Part shown: one piece after another, positions 9,357 to 17,738 of the stretch
Numbering within the stretch: position 1 is the stretch's first letter
How the letters are laid out: each line of letters starts with the position of its first letter
NCBI GenBank assembly: GCA_051649785.1
Contig: JBOFHT010000082.1
Coordinates: 1 to 61,617 of the forward strand
Length of the DNA stretch: 61,617 nucleotides
Reading direction: 5' to 3'
From: JBOFHT01 sp051649785
GTDB lineage: Archaea > Methanobacteriota > Methanobacteria > Methanobacteriales > Methanobacteriaceae
The notes under the pieces: model-generated
Databases searched by the model: none
What the model was told of the DNA's origin: nothing
What the model saw: the letters and a program-made list of their open reading frames with translations, nothing else
Position numbers and translations under genes: made by a program

Positions 9357-9736
9357 TGATTCAACACATAATTCATTACATTAAATTTTATTTCTATTTT
9401 ATTTATAATTTATTTATAATTTATTTTTTATTTTATTTCTATTGCCACATTTTACTAATTTGGGTTAATTAGATTTATTATCTTAATTCATTTGATTTAA
9501 ATTCTATTTGATCGATTATTGATTTTGATATGGCAAATTTATATAAATTAAAAGTTCTATCTAATTATTGCCATATGATCTATATGATTAAATAATTAAT
9601 TGTTGGATATATAGTAAAACATATATATCATAAAGTGGATATATGATTTTACTTTATATAATATTAATTATAATATTTTGTAGAGTACTAAATATTAATT
9701 TAAAATAATTTATCTTTATTTTAAGGAGGTTTAAAA
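9357..9736 (+). promoter_or_regulatory. Promoter/operator region of the PadR-exporter operon
   Basis: Two inverted repeats lie here. ATATGGCAA (9528-9536) and TTGCCATAT (9568-9576) flank a TATA-like TTTATATAAAT (9538-9548). GATATATA (9606-9613) and TATATATC (9622-9629) form a perfect dyad with an 8-base spacer, followed by another GATATAT half near 9638. A second TATA-like ACTTTATATAA sits at 9651-9661, and AAGGAGGT at 9723-9730 is a strong ribosome binding site. Self-regulation by the downstream PadR protein is an inference. The left part (9357-9500) is simple TTTATAATTTA repeats. Confidence 0.5.
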
Positions 9737-10198
9737 TTGGTAATTGGCAACCAAAACCTTGAAAACATAGAAGATTATGATAAAACTTTATTAAAAGGTT
9801 TTGCAAGAGGTTTTATTAAGATAATTGTTTTATGGATAATAACAAAAAAACGTTCACATGGCTATGAGATTATGAATAATCTTCATACTAAAGAATGTAA
9901 CTATAATTCTAATATTTCTAATACTAAACATTCTAGTGATGATGAAGAAAATAAATCAGATACTTCTCCAAGCCCAGGTCCTAATAGAATTTACCCTATT
10001 CTTCATGAATTAGAGAAGAAAGGGCTTGTTAAAGGTACATGGGGAACTCATGGTAAAAGAAAAATAAAATACTATGAAGCAACCCAAAAAGGTCATAATA
10101 CAATAGTTAAACTTAAGATTAGCTTTGAACACGAAGCACCGGTCTTTGTAAAAGAATTCTGGCATGATATTGTTGGTAAAAAACTTGATAACGGCTGA
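9737..10198 (+). CDS. PadR family transcriptional regulator
   Basis: 153 residues starting at TTG, supported by AAGGAGGT seven bases upstream. The winged helix is recognisable: KRSHGYEIMNNL, then RIYPILHELEKKGLVKGTW and a wing GKRKIKYYEATQKG, typical of PadR proteins that repress exporter operons. An Asn/Ser/Asp-rich insertion of about 30 residues splits helix 2 from the recognition helix, which is unusual for such a small domain. The ABC exporter follows 132 bases downstream on the same strand, so a substrate-responsive repressor of that exporter is the natural reading. Confidence 0.9.
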   Translation: MVIGNQNLENIEDYDKTLLKGFARGFIKIIVLWIITKKRSHGYEIMNNLHTKECNYNSNISNTKHSSDDEENKSDTSPSPGPNRIYPILHELEKKGLVKGTWGTHGKRKIKYYEATQKGHNTIVKLKISFEHEAPVFVKEFWHDIVGKKLDNG

Positions 10199-10330
10199 TA
10201 TAAGTAATATAATACTTTTAATTATAACTCTAAAATTAAATTTAAACTTAAAATAAATATTGAGATTGATAATAGTTGTAATGGTTTAAATAATAAATAC
10301 TGTAAGTATAACTCTAAAAGGTGTTAATAA

Positions 10331-11521
10331 ATGAAATATGCAATAGAAACCTTTGATCTTACTAAGAGATATGGTGATTTTGTCGCTGTTGACTCTTTGA
10401 ATATGAAGGTTCAAGATAAAAGTATTTTTGGGTTTTTAGGTCCAAATGGGGCAGGAAAAACTACTACAATTAAAATGCTAACTTGTTTAATTCAATCAAC
10501 TAGTGGAACTGCTGAAGTTGATGGTATTGATGTTAATAAAGATCCTAACTCTGTTAGAACTAAAATTGGTATGGTTCCTCAACTTGTTAGCCTTTATGGT
10601 GACTTAACTGCACGTGAAAATGTTGAACTCTGTGCAGATTACTATGGAATACCAAAATATGAGCAAGCAGAACGTATTGATGATTTAATGGAATTAGTAG
10701 ATATTAAATATGGTGAAAATAAACTTGTTAAGCAAATGTCTGGTGGGCAAAAGCAGAAAGTTTCAGTAGTAGCTAGTTTAATTCATCGCCCAGACATTCT
10801 TTTTCTGGATGAACCTACTATTGGTTTAGATCCTACTACTAAAATGGTGTTATGGGATCTTATACGCGATTTAAATAATGAAGGACACACAATTGTGTTA
10901 TGTTCTCATGATATGTATGAAGTTGAAATGCTTTGTGACCATGTTGGAATTATGAATCAAGGAAAATTTGTAGCTTTTGATACTCCACAAGGTTTAAAAG
11001 ATACTCTTTTAAAAGAAAAAGAAGCTTCAAAAGGTCATAAAATTGACGAAGTAATAGCTAAATTCAAAGATAATGAATCAAAATGTCAAACTCCTAGCCA
11101 AGATCAGGGGAAAGCTCAAATTCAAGTTGAAACTCAAGTTCAAAAATCTGCTAGTAATGATGTTGGTGGAGATATATCTGCCATTAAAGACTTAAAATCA
11201 TTAGAAAAAGAATTAAATGATTTGAAATCAGTTGTTGGTGTAGATAATACTATTCGTCAAATTACTGTAATGATTAAAAATTTAAATCAAACTATTATTG
11301 ATGAAATCAACAAAATACCAAGTGTTTATAAAGTAGATACTAGTCATGTTGACAGAATTACTGTTGATGTTGACCAGTTTGATGATAATGCACTTAATGA
11401 TGTTATTTGGGCTATTATGCAAAATAATGGTAATATTACATCTATTTCTACTAAAGACCCTTCACTTGAAGATGTTTTCATTAGTGTTACTAGTAAAGAA
11501 GTAGTTAATAAAATTGACTAA
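10331..11521 (+). CDS. ABC exporter ATP-binding protein (DrrA type)
   Basis: 396 residues. Walker A is GPNGAGKTTT (residues 37-46), the signature is MSGGQKQKVSV, Walker B is ILFLDEPTIGLDP, and the H-loop is LCSHD. Residues 1-235 are a standard nucleotide-binding domain of the ABC-2/daunorubicin exporter class. The C-terminal 150 residues are an accessory domain ending in SLEDVFISVT, as in DrrA proteins, interrupted by a Gln/Lys/Ser-rich insertion near 250-285. It pairs with the permease 171 bases downstream; the substrate is unknown. Confidence 0.93.
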   Translation: MKYAIETFDLTKRYGDFVAVDSLNMKVQDKSIFGFLGPNGAGKTTTIKMLTCLIQSTSGTAEVDGIDVNKDPNSVRTKIGMVPQLVSLYGDLTARENVELCADYYGIPKYEQAERIDDLMELVDIKYGENKLVKQMSGGQKQKVSVVASLIHRPDILFLDEPTIGLDPTTKMVLWDLIRDLNNEGHTIVLCSHDMYEVEMLCDHVGIMNQGKFVAFDTPQGLKDTLLKEKEASKGHKIDEVIAKFKDNESKCQTPSQDQGKAQIQVETQVQKSASNDVGGDISAIKDLKSLEKELNDLKSVVGVDNTIRQITVMIKNLNQTIIDEINKIPSVYKVDTSHVDRITVDVDQFDDNALNDVIWAIMQNNGNITSISTKDPSLEDVFISVTSKEVVNKID

Positions 11522-11692
11522 TAATGTAATAATATCAATGATAATAGTAATGATGATGTCGTCAATGCTGTGAATAATGCTATAATGCTATTAATACTAC
11601 TACTGCTAATTAATGCTATTAGTAATGGCAATGATGATAATGCTACTAAAAATATTATAAATCAATGAAATAATAATTTAAGGATGATATTT

Positions 11693-12895
11693 ATGGAATT
11701 AAAAAAATTTATGTGGATGCTTAAAAAAGATGCATTGGTTCTTTGGAGAAGTAAACCTCGTCTAATATCACTTCTACTATTTCCAATAATAATGATAACA
11801 TTATTTGGTTATGGTATGGGAGGTTCTCTTGAAAATATTCCTGTTGCTGTAGTTGATCAAAGTTCAGGAGATATAACTGATATGACTTTAACTTCAATTA
11901 AAGGAATGTCTATTTTTGATGTAAAGAATATTACAACAGATGTTAATGTAGCTAAGGATATGGTAAAAAATGGTGAAGTCAAAGCTGCAATAATACTGCC
12001 TCCGAATTATGATGATATTAATGATTCTCAGTCGAAAACTGTTGTAGTTTATTTAGATTCTTCTGATCAGATGGCTTCTCAAGTTATAATTCCTGCAAGT
12101 CAAGGACTCTTTAATCAGATTGGAGGGGAAATAGGTGCTCAAAAATTAGCTAGCTTACAAGTTTCTGGTGCTTCATCAGATAATTCAGCTACTACTGATG
12201 CAAATAGTGGGGAGAATACCATTTCTAGTGGAAATTCTGGTGCTACTGGGATTATAAACTCCATTAATTTACAAATTAATAAGGTCTATGGTAATGTTGC
12301 TTATATTGACTTTTTAGTTCCTGCTGTTTTAGCTATGACTGTAATGTTTTCATGTATGATGGGTATGGGGGAATCTGTTGCAGGGGAACGTGAAAGAGGA
12401 GAATTAGCTAGATTATTTATGACTCCTACAACTGTAGCTACTGTAATCGGTGGAAAAATATTTTCAAAGCTTACAATTGAAACTGGAAGGGCCATGATAT
12501 TATTGGTGGCGGCTGTGATTCTATTTGGGGTTACAATAAAGGGTAGTGTAATTTTAGTTATTCTACTTTTGATTTTAAGTGCATTATGTTTTGTTGGCTT
12601 CGGAATAATGATTTCTGCAAGAGCTGCAAGCCAAGAGGACTATACTCAAATGGTTATGCCCTTTACAATGCCAATGATGTTTGTTTCCGGTGTTTTCTAT
12701 CCTGTTGAAACTATGCCATGGATATTCCAAAAAATAGCTTATTTGGTTCCTTTAACTTATATTAACGATGCTATGAGAGGGGTAATGCTTAAAGGTGCAG
12801 GTATAGGTGATATCTGGTTAGATATTATTGTTTTACTTGGATTCACAGTTTTATTCTTTGGTTTAGGTGTTACTAGGTTTAATAGGGATATTTAG
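11693..12895 (+). CDS. ABC-2 type exporter permease
   Basis: 400 residues from the ATG at 11693; an in-frame ATG at 11684 lies inside the ribosome binding site AAGGATGAT, so 11693 is preferred. One N-terminal membrane segment is followed by a large extracellular domain (about residues 50-205) and five C-terminal segments, the ABC-2 permease layout. ERERGELARLFMTP (about 237-250) is the coupling-helix region of this family. The extracellular loop holds a Ser/Gly/Asn/Thr-rich stretch near 160-190. It works with the upstream ATPase and probably the downstream propeller protein. Confidence 0.92.
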   Translation: MELKKFMWMLKKDALVLWRSKPRLISLLLFPIIMITLFGYGMGGSLENIPVAVVDQSSGDITDMTLTSIKGMSIFDVKNITTDVNVAKDMVKNGEVKAAIILPPNYDDINDSQSKTVVVYLDSSDQMASQVIIPASQGLFNQIGGEIGAQKLASLQVSGASSDNSATTDANSGENTISSGNSGATGIINSINLQINKVYGNVAYIDFLVPAVLAMTVMFSCMMGMGESVAGERERGELARLFMTPTTVATVIGGKIFSKLTIETGRAMILLVAAVILFGVTIKGSVILVILLLILSALCFVGFGIMISARAASQEDYTQMVMPFTMPMMFVSGVFYPVETMPWIFQKIAYLVPLTYINDAMRGVMLKGAGIGDIWLDIIVLLGFTVLFFGLGVTRFNRDI

Positions 12896-12964
12896 TATTA
12901 ATGCTATTTAATAATTAATATGATATTTAGTATTGTGTATAAGTGTATTAATTTAGGTGATTAA

Positions 12965-14299
12965 ATGTTTAAAATTAAGAATGTTCTTTGGGGAATCTTG
13001 ATATTTTCTTTAATATTTGCTTCAATTAGTGGAATAACTGGTGCTGAGGAAAATGAAACCTTTAATGAAACTTTTGAGGATATGGATTTTAACTGGCTTA
13101 TGTTTCAAGGAAATTCTTTTCATACAGGGTTTTTAAAAGAAGCAGGGGTTCATGTTCCTAATGTCTGGGCATTTGGTTTAGGAAGTCCTATTAAATCAAC
13201 TCCAGTTATAAAAAATGAAAATATTTATGTTATTAGTGAAAATGGACTTTTAAAATCTATTGATATGGAAACTGGAACTGAAAATTGGGATTATCAATTT
13301 GAAGGGGATGTAACAGCATCACTTGTTCTAAAAAATAACACAGTATTTGTAGCTAGTCATTCTGGACATATTTACGCATATAATGTTAAAGATAAAAAAT
13401 TAGAATGGAAATTTAATACAGAAAGTTCTATTAAATCAACTCCTATAATCAATGGGGATAACATCTACTTCGGTGCTGATAATGGTAAAGTTTATTCATT
13501 AAAAGTATCTGATGGTTCTAAAAATTGGGAATCTGATATTGGTGGGGAAATCCGTTCTTCTCCTACAATAGATACTGGTAGTTCAAGTACAATTAACAGT
13601 ACAAATTCGACTGTAAACGAAGTTTCTACAAGTAATACTCTATTTATAGGTTCTAATGAAGGAGTTTTATCTGCTATTGATATAGCTACAGGTGATGTAA
13701 TTTGGAATTACACAGCTGGTGATGTAATTGAATCTTCTCCAGCTATTTATGATGGGAAAGTATTTTTTGGTTCTGATGATGGAACATTATACACTCTCGC
13801 TGCTAAAAATGGTTCCCTTATCTGGAAATATGATTTAGGTGCTAAGATAAGCTCATCTCCACTTATTGATACTTGGGATAATAATGTTTTCATTGGGGCT
13901 GATAATGGAAATATCACTTGTTTAGATATAAGAGATGGATCATTTAAATGGGCTCGTACTACGGGGGCTTCTATTAAATCAACTCCAGCTCTTAATAATG
14001 ATACTATTGTATTTGGTTCAAATGATGGTAATGCTTATATTTTAAATAAGTTTACTGGTAATACAGAACTCCAATATAACCCAGGAACATTATTATTTAA
14101 CTCTCCAATAACTGCTTCACCTATTATTTATGGTGATAGTATTTTTATAGCTGGTAATGATGGTTATCTTTACTCTATAAAAGGAGAAAACAAAGAAACT
14201 CCGACTTCTATATTTGTTTATTATGTAATAGCTATTTTAGTAGCTTTAATAGTAGCAATTATTGGAATTAGGACTTTCATAAAAAGAAGAGCTGAATAA
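12965..14299 (+). CDS. Membrane-anchored PQQ-like beta-propeller protein
   Basis: 444 residues. There is an N-terminal signal peptide (hydrophobic residues 8-25, likely cut after ITGA) and a C-terminal membrane anchor (about 417-438) followed by RTFIKRRAE, so the bulk faces outward. I count eight propeller blades, each with an S(T/S)P.I...(V/I)(Y/F)(V/F)G....G.(V/L).(S/A) pattern and a closing D..(T/D)G...W. These BamB/PQQ-like repeats usually serve as binding or scaffold modules. Start: GGTGAT then TAA then ATG. It begins 69 bases after the exporter permease and ends before a clear terminator, so it is the last gene of the PadR-exporter operon. Confidence 0.9.
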   Translation: MFKIKNVLWGILIFSLIFASISGITGAEENETFNETFEDMDFNWLMFQGNSFHTGFLKEAGVHVPNVWAFGLGSPIKSTPVIKNENIYVISENGLLKSIDMETGTENWDYQFEGDVTASLVLKNNTVFVASHSGHIYAYNVKDKKLEWKFNTESSIKSTPIINGDNIYFGADNGKVYSLKVSDGSKNWESDIGGEIRSSPTIDTGSSSTINSTNSTVNEVSTSNTLFIGSNEGVLSAIDIATGDVIWNYTAGDVIESSPAIYDGKVFFGSDDGTLYTLAAKNGSLIWKYDLGAKISSSPLIDTWDNNVFIGADNGNITCLDIRDGSFKWARTTGASIKSTPALNNDTIVFGSNDGNAYILNKFTGNTELQYNPGTLLFNSPITASPIIYGDSIFIAGNDGYLYSIKGENKETPTSIFVYYVIAILVALIVAIIGIRTFIKRRAE

Positions 14300-14309
14300 T
14301 TTACTATTT

Positions 14310-14329
14310 AAGAGCTATTTTCAGCTCTT
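14310..14329 (+). terminator. Stem-loop terminator after the propeller gene
   Basis: AAGAGCT (14310-14316), loop ATTTTC, AGCTCTT (14323-14329), extendable by flanking TT/AA pairs and followed by T-rich DNA from 14335. It lies 10 bases after the stop codon of the propeller gene. Confidence 0.75.
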
Positions 14330-14560
14330 TAACTTATTTTTTATTATTTTTACTATTTTTTATTTTATTTTTCAGCTATTTTACTTTATTTGCTATGTTT
14401 TTACAGGTTTTTGATATGAATTCTTTATTATTTAATATATCGTAATCATCTGAATAAGCTATTGAATATGGTATGGAAAGATTTAAAGTGACAATAAAAG
14501 ATTAGGTTTATATATTAGTTATTTTAGTTTTATTACTATTATGCTCCCTGTAAACCATTA

Positions 14561-14706
14561 TTTTTTGATCAAACTTTAGAAAATCTTAGCAAATCTTTGA
14601 TTTTCTATGAATGGCAAATCAAAGATTTGCCTTCTTCGAAACCCTTTGGGTTTCTCAGCCCGAAAAATCCGTAGGTTTTTCAGGGCTTTTTTTCTAAAAA
14701 AGTTTG
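14561..14706. repeat. Hairpin-rich intergenic element, copy 1
   Basis: About 146 bp. Its ends are imperfect inverted repeats: CAAACTTTAGAAAA (14570-14583) and TTTTCTAAAAAAGTTTG (14690-14706). Inside are perfect short hairpins with 3-base loops: GGCAAATC/GATTTGCC (14613-14631) and GAAACCC/GGGTTTC (14638-14654). A third, longer one, AGCCC.../...GGGCT (14657-14687), runs into a T-tract. The right arm touches the stop codon of the ArsA-family gene. No open frame is present. A related copy lies at 15759-15895. Confidence 0.85.
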
Positions 14707-15720
14707 TTATAATAATATAGCATCTTTTTCTACTTCTGCTATTGTTTTATCTTCATAAAGTACTTCTGCTACTTCTTCTAACTTTTTTATTCCCTTTACT
14801 TCGTCTTTGAACAATGGAACTTCAGCTATTAATTGATTTGGAAATTTTTGCCTAATCATTTCTAGACGTTTTTGCTGTAGCTGGTGTCTAGAATGGCAGA
14901 AATCACAGTCATCTATATCGGGCATAATTTGATTAACAACAATTCCATCTGCATGCATATTAAATTTCTCTAATGATTCCATAGCTCTTTCTGATTCATG
15001 AATAGACATTTCTTCTGGAATAACAACCATTTTAAAGCTAGTCCTTTCAGGGTCACTCAAAACTATTTTTGCTTCATTAATTTTTCGTTTTGTTTCTTCT
15101 AGTTCTGCAGTTGACATAACATCATCTTCACCATCACCTGTAAATGGCATAATATTTTTAAAAGCTTTTGTAACGCCACTTAATTTACTTTTTACACCTA
15201 TCATTTTTCCTACCCATGAATCCATAAGTTTTGGGAAAGATAAAAGACGTAATGTATGTCCTGTAGGGGCTGTATCAAATATAACTATATCATATTCATT
15301 TGTTGTCATAACTTGTAAAAATACCTCAAATGCTGCTACTTCATCAGCTCCAGGAGATGATGAAGCTAAATCCATTTGGTCTTGTAACACATCTAGACCC
15401 ATCATTTGGTCTTGAGTAGCTGAAGCTTTTTGACTAACTAACTCTGCTTGCTTCTGTTCCATAGCTACTTCAGGGTCAATTTCAGCGGCATATAAGTTTT
15501 GGGCTATAAATGTCGGGCTGTGACCAATATTTACTTCTAAAGAATCTGATAATGAATGTGCAGGGTCTGTTGAAACAACTAATGTTTTCTTACCTTGTTT
15601 TGCCATCCATAATGCTGTAGCTGCAGATATTGAAGTTTTTCCAACTCCTCCTTTCCCACCTACAAATAAAAATGTTGTTTTATTATCATTAAAATTAATT
15701 ATATCTTTAAATTTTGACAT
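14707..15720 (-). CDS. Get3/ArsA family ATPase
   Basis: 337 residues. The deviant P-loop GGKGGVGKTSISAA is at residues 21-34, switch-type DPAHSLSDSL follows near 52, and FDTAPTGHTLRLL lies near 148-160. The zinc CxxC pair CDFC is near residue 272, as in eukaryotic Get3. This single-domain form with CxxC resembles archaeal Get3 homologues thought to target tail-anchored proteins, rather than the tandem bacterial arsenite pump; no ars genes are nearby. The gene is bracketed by two same-orientation hairpin elements, one ending at its stop codon and one about 40 bases beyond its start. Confidence 0.9.
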   Translation of the reverse strand: MSKFKDIINFNDNKTTFLFVGGKGGVGKTSISAATALWMAKQGKKTLVVSTDPAHSLSDSLEVNIGHSPTFIAQNLYAAEIDPEVAMEQKQAELVSQKASATQDQMMGLDVLQDQMDLASSSPGADEVAAFEVFLQVMTTNEYDIVIFDTAPTGHTLRLLSFPKLMDSWVGKMIGVKSKLSGVTKAFKNIMPFTGDGEDDVMSTAELEETKRKINEAKIVLSDPERTSFKMVVIPEEMSIHESERAMESLEKFNMHADGIVVNQIMPDIDDCDFCHSRHQLQQKRLEMIRQKFPNQLIAEVPLFKDEVKGIKKLEEVAEVLYEDKTIAEVEKDAILL

Positions 15721-15758
15721 ATTTTTTCATCTCCAATGTTTTATTAGTAATTTTAATA

Positions 15759-15895
15759 GTTTTTGATCAAACTTTAGAAAATTCTATGGATTTTCTATTC
15801 ACGAAAAATCGAAGCATTAGAAAATCTTTGATTTTCTATGCATAGCAAATCTCCGATTTGCTAAGAGTTTTCAGGGATTTTTTCTAAAAAGTTTG
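15759..15895. repeat. Hairpin-rich intergenic element, copy 2
   Basis: About 137 bp in the same orientation as copy 1. The left arm TTTTGATCAAACTTTAGAAAA (15761-15781) matches copy 1 and the right arm TTTTTCTAAAAAGTTTG ends at 15895. The internal modules differ in part: AGAAAAT/ATTTTCT (15776-15796), AGAAAATC/GATTTTCT with loop TTT (15819-15837) and TAGCAAATC/GATTTGCTA with loop TCC (15843-15863). The core AATCTTTGATTTTCTATG is common to both copies. Confidence 0.85.
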
Positions 15896-15989
15896 TTTTA
15901 AATGCCATATTTAATAAGCTCTTTCTTTTTTATATTTTTTGATGCTTTATTATTTATTATAGATTATTCATCTGTAAATTTAGTAAGTT

Positions 15990-16295
15990 TTAGTACTCTA
16001 TTGTTATCTTTAATAGGACAATTAACCCTATTAGTTCTATAATATTCATTATGACATTTCCAAAAATGGGAGGTCCTGGCAAACCACCTATATCTAAGGT
16101 AACAAGTATTAACACACTACCTATGTTTTTTATTAACATTATTAATGCAAACAATATCAATCCTACTGTAAATCCAATTTTAATTTCTTTATAACTTTTA
16201 GTATATACATATAATAGTGCTGAAGATATTCCTACTTTTAAAACTGCAATTAAAATCTCTATTATTATTAGTGGGCTTGGTTCCAAATTTAACAC
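15990..16295 (-). CDS. Small membrane protein of unknown function
   Basis: 101 residues with three predicted membrane segments (about 8-30, 40-60 and 75-98) and few charged residues apart from the loop KSYKEIKIG. I do not recognise a family. It follows the HTH gene by 42 bases on the same strand and is probably co-transcribed and controlled by it. Small membrane proteins paired with an ArsR-like regulator are common in methanogens, but no function can be given. Its 3' side carries hairpin element copy 2, which may act as its terminator. Confidence 0.7.
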   Translation of the reverse strand: MLNLEPSPLIIIEILIAVLKVGISSALLYVYTKSYKEIKIGFTVGLILFALIMLIKNIGSVLILVTLDIGGLPGPPIFGNVIMNIIELIGLIVLLKITIEY

Positions 16296-16337
16296 CTTTT
16301 TGTGATTCTGAATGTATTTATGATATTTAATATGTAT

Positions 16338-16616
16338 TTAACCATTAATTTGACTCCAGATATCCTCAAATTCACTATAGTTTGATTCCATCCGTTCTGA
16401 TAAGTAGTAAACTTTTCCATACTTTTGTTCTGTAGATTTTACAATTTTACTTTTTTCTAAAATATCCATATGGTGTCTAATGGTCCTGTAGTTAACTTCT
16501 AATATTTTAGAAAGTTGATGGGCATTATGGGGCCTTTCTTTTAATATTTTAATTAATTTGGCACGATTTAATCCACCTTTAGCTCCTAAAATCATCCACC
16601 ATAGTGCTTTTTGCAT
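16338..16616 (-). CDS. ArsR-like winged-helix transcriptional regulator
   Basis: 92 residues. The winged helix is clear: RAKLIKILKERPHNAHQLSKIL, then the recognition helix VNYRTIRHHMDILEKSKIV and a wing YGKVYYLSE. There is no added ligand domain, so it is a minimal HTH protein of the archaeal HTH_20/ArsR type. It lies upstream of the three-segment membrane protein and likely controls that pair. Confidence 0.85.
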   Translation of the reverse strand: MQKALWWMILGAKGGLNRAKLIKILKERPHNAHQLSKILEVNYRTIRHHMDILEKSKIVKSTEQKYGKVYYLSERMESNYSEFEDIWSQING

Positions 16617-17016
16617 AATATCTCTCTATCTATACACTTTAGATTATATTAACTAATTAATAATTTAATAAATATTTCATATTTTATATACTTTATTATA
16701 TTAGTTCTTTTAGATATATTTAATTATTTAATAGATTCGGATAATGTGAATTTATTACTTGTTACAATTTTTAAAATTGATTTTTTAAGGCTAAATTGGT
16801 TTTAATTAGATTTTAAGTAATTAATTTGTTTTAAAAACTAACAATTTGACTATGTCTAGATTTACTTCATAGAATATAATATACTATGGTAGTTTTAAGA
16901 AATATAAAAAATAAAAAAATTAAGGATTTTATTTAAAATGAGTTAAATATAGATTAAAAAATCATATTAAAAAAGCAAAGAAAAAAAGTAAAAAATATAT
17001 ACCACTATTTGAAGTA
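16617..17016. other. Intergenic region, no gene seen
   Basis: 400 bases of AT-rich sequence between the HTH gene and the 3' end of the ABC ATPase gene. The only structure noted is a near-palindrome at 16868-16888, arms CATAG and CTATG around an AT core. The promoter of the HTH gene should be near its 5' end (16620-16690, TATA-like TTATATACTTTATTA region), but no box stands out. Confidence 0.45.
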
Positions 17017-17700
17017 TTAGGTATTTATTTTATCTTCTTGTATTTTACCATCTAAAACAGTAATAACTCTTCCTGCCATATTGGCTACATTAGGATCGTG
17101 AGTTACAAGAATTAATGTTGTTTTTTCTTTTTCATGTAAATCTTTTAGAAGGTTAAGTATAACTTGCCCAGTTTTAGAATCTAATGAACCAGTTGGTTCA
17201 TCTGCTAGTATGATGGATGGATTATTGATTAAAGCTCTTGCAATAGCTACTCTTTGCCTTTCACCTCCTGAAAGCTTAGTTGGTTTTTTATCAATCTTTT
17301 CCCCTAAACCTACTTTCTCTAAAATATTTTTAGCTAATTCAATTCTTTGTGATTCAGTTTTCTTTTCAGTGTATGAACTTTCTAAAAGAGGCATTTGAAC
17401 ATTTTCGATTGCCGTTAGATTAGGGATAAGATTATGTAATTGAAATACAAATCCCAATCTTTTTGACCTAAATTCACTAAGATCTTGTGTTTTAACTAAA
17501 TCAAATCCCGCTACTTCAATTTCTCCCTCTTCAGCAATATCTAGTGCACCTATCATATTAAGCAAAGTAGATTTTCCAGAACCAGATGGTCCAATTATAG
17601 AAACAAATTCTCCTTCTTTTATTTCTAAATTGATTCCATTTAAAGCTTTTACTGTCTTATCATCATATGTTTTTTTTAAATTTTTAATTTTAATCATCAT
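17017..17700 (-). CDS. ABC transporter ATP-binding protein (LolD/MacB type)
   Basis: 227 residues. Walker A GPSGSGKSTLLNMIG is at about 38-52, the signature LSGGERQRVAIARAL at about 143-157, Walker B is ILADEPTGSLD, and the H-loop is LVTHD. The FVFQLHNLIPNLTAIENV region is typical of the LolD/MacB/FtsE class, which couples to FtsX-like permeases. The gene begins 38 bases after the permease gene on the same strand, forming a two-gene transporter. The second of two adjacent ATGs may be the true start. Confidence 0.94.
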   Translation of the reverse strand: MMIKIKNLKKTYDDKTVKALNGINLEIKEGEFVSIIGPSGSGKSTLLNMIGALDIAEEGEIEVAGFDLVKTQDLSEFRSKRLGFVFQLHNLIPNLTAIENVQMPLLESSYTEKKTESQRIELAKNILEKVGLGEKIDKKPTKLSGGERQRVAIARALINNPSIILADEPTGSLDSKTGQVILNLLKDLHEKEKTTLILVTHDPNVANMAGRVITVLDGKIQEDKINT

Positions 17701-17738
17701 AGCACCTTTATATACTTAATTATATTATTATTAAGTTT

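Noticed and set aside
14561..15895. Composite transposon carrying the Get3/ArsA gene
   Set aside because: No transposase or target-site duplication visible, and the arms are short and imperfect; kept only as a hairpin element pair.
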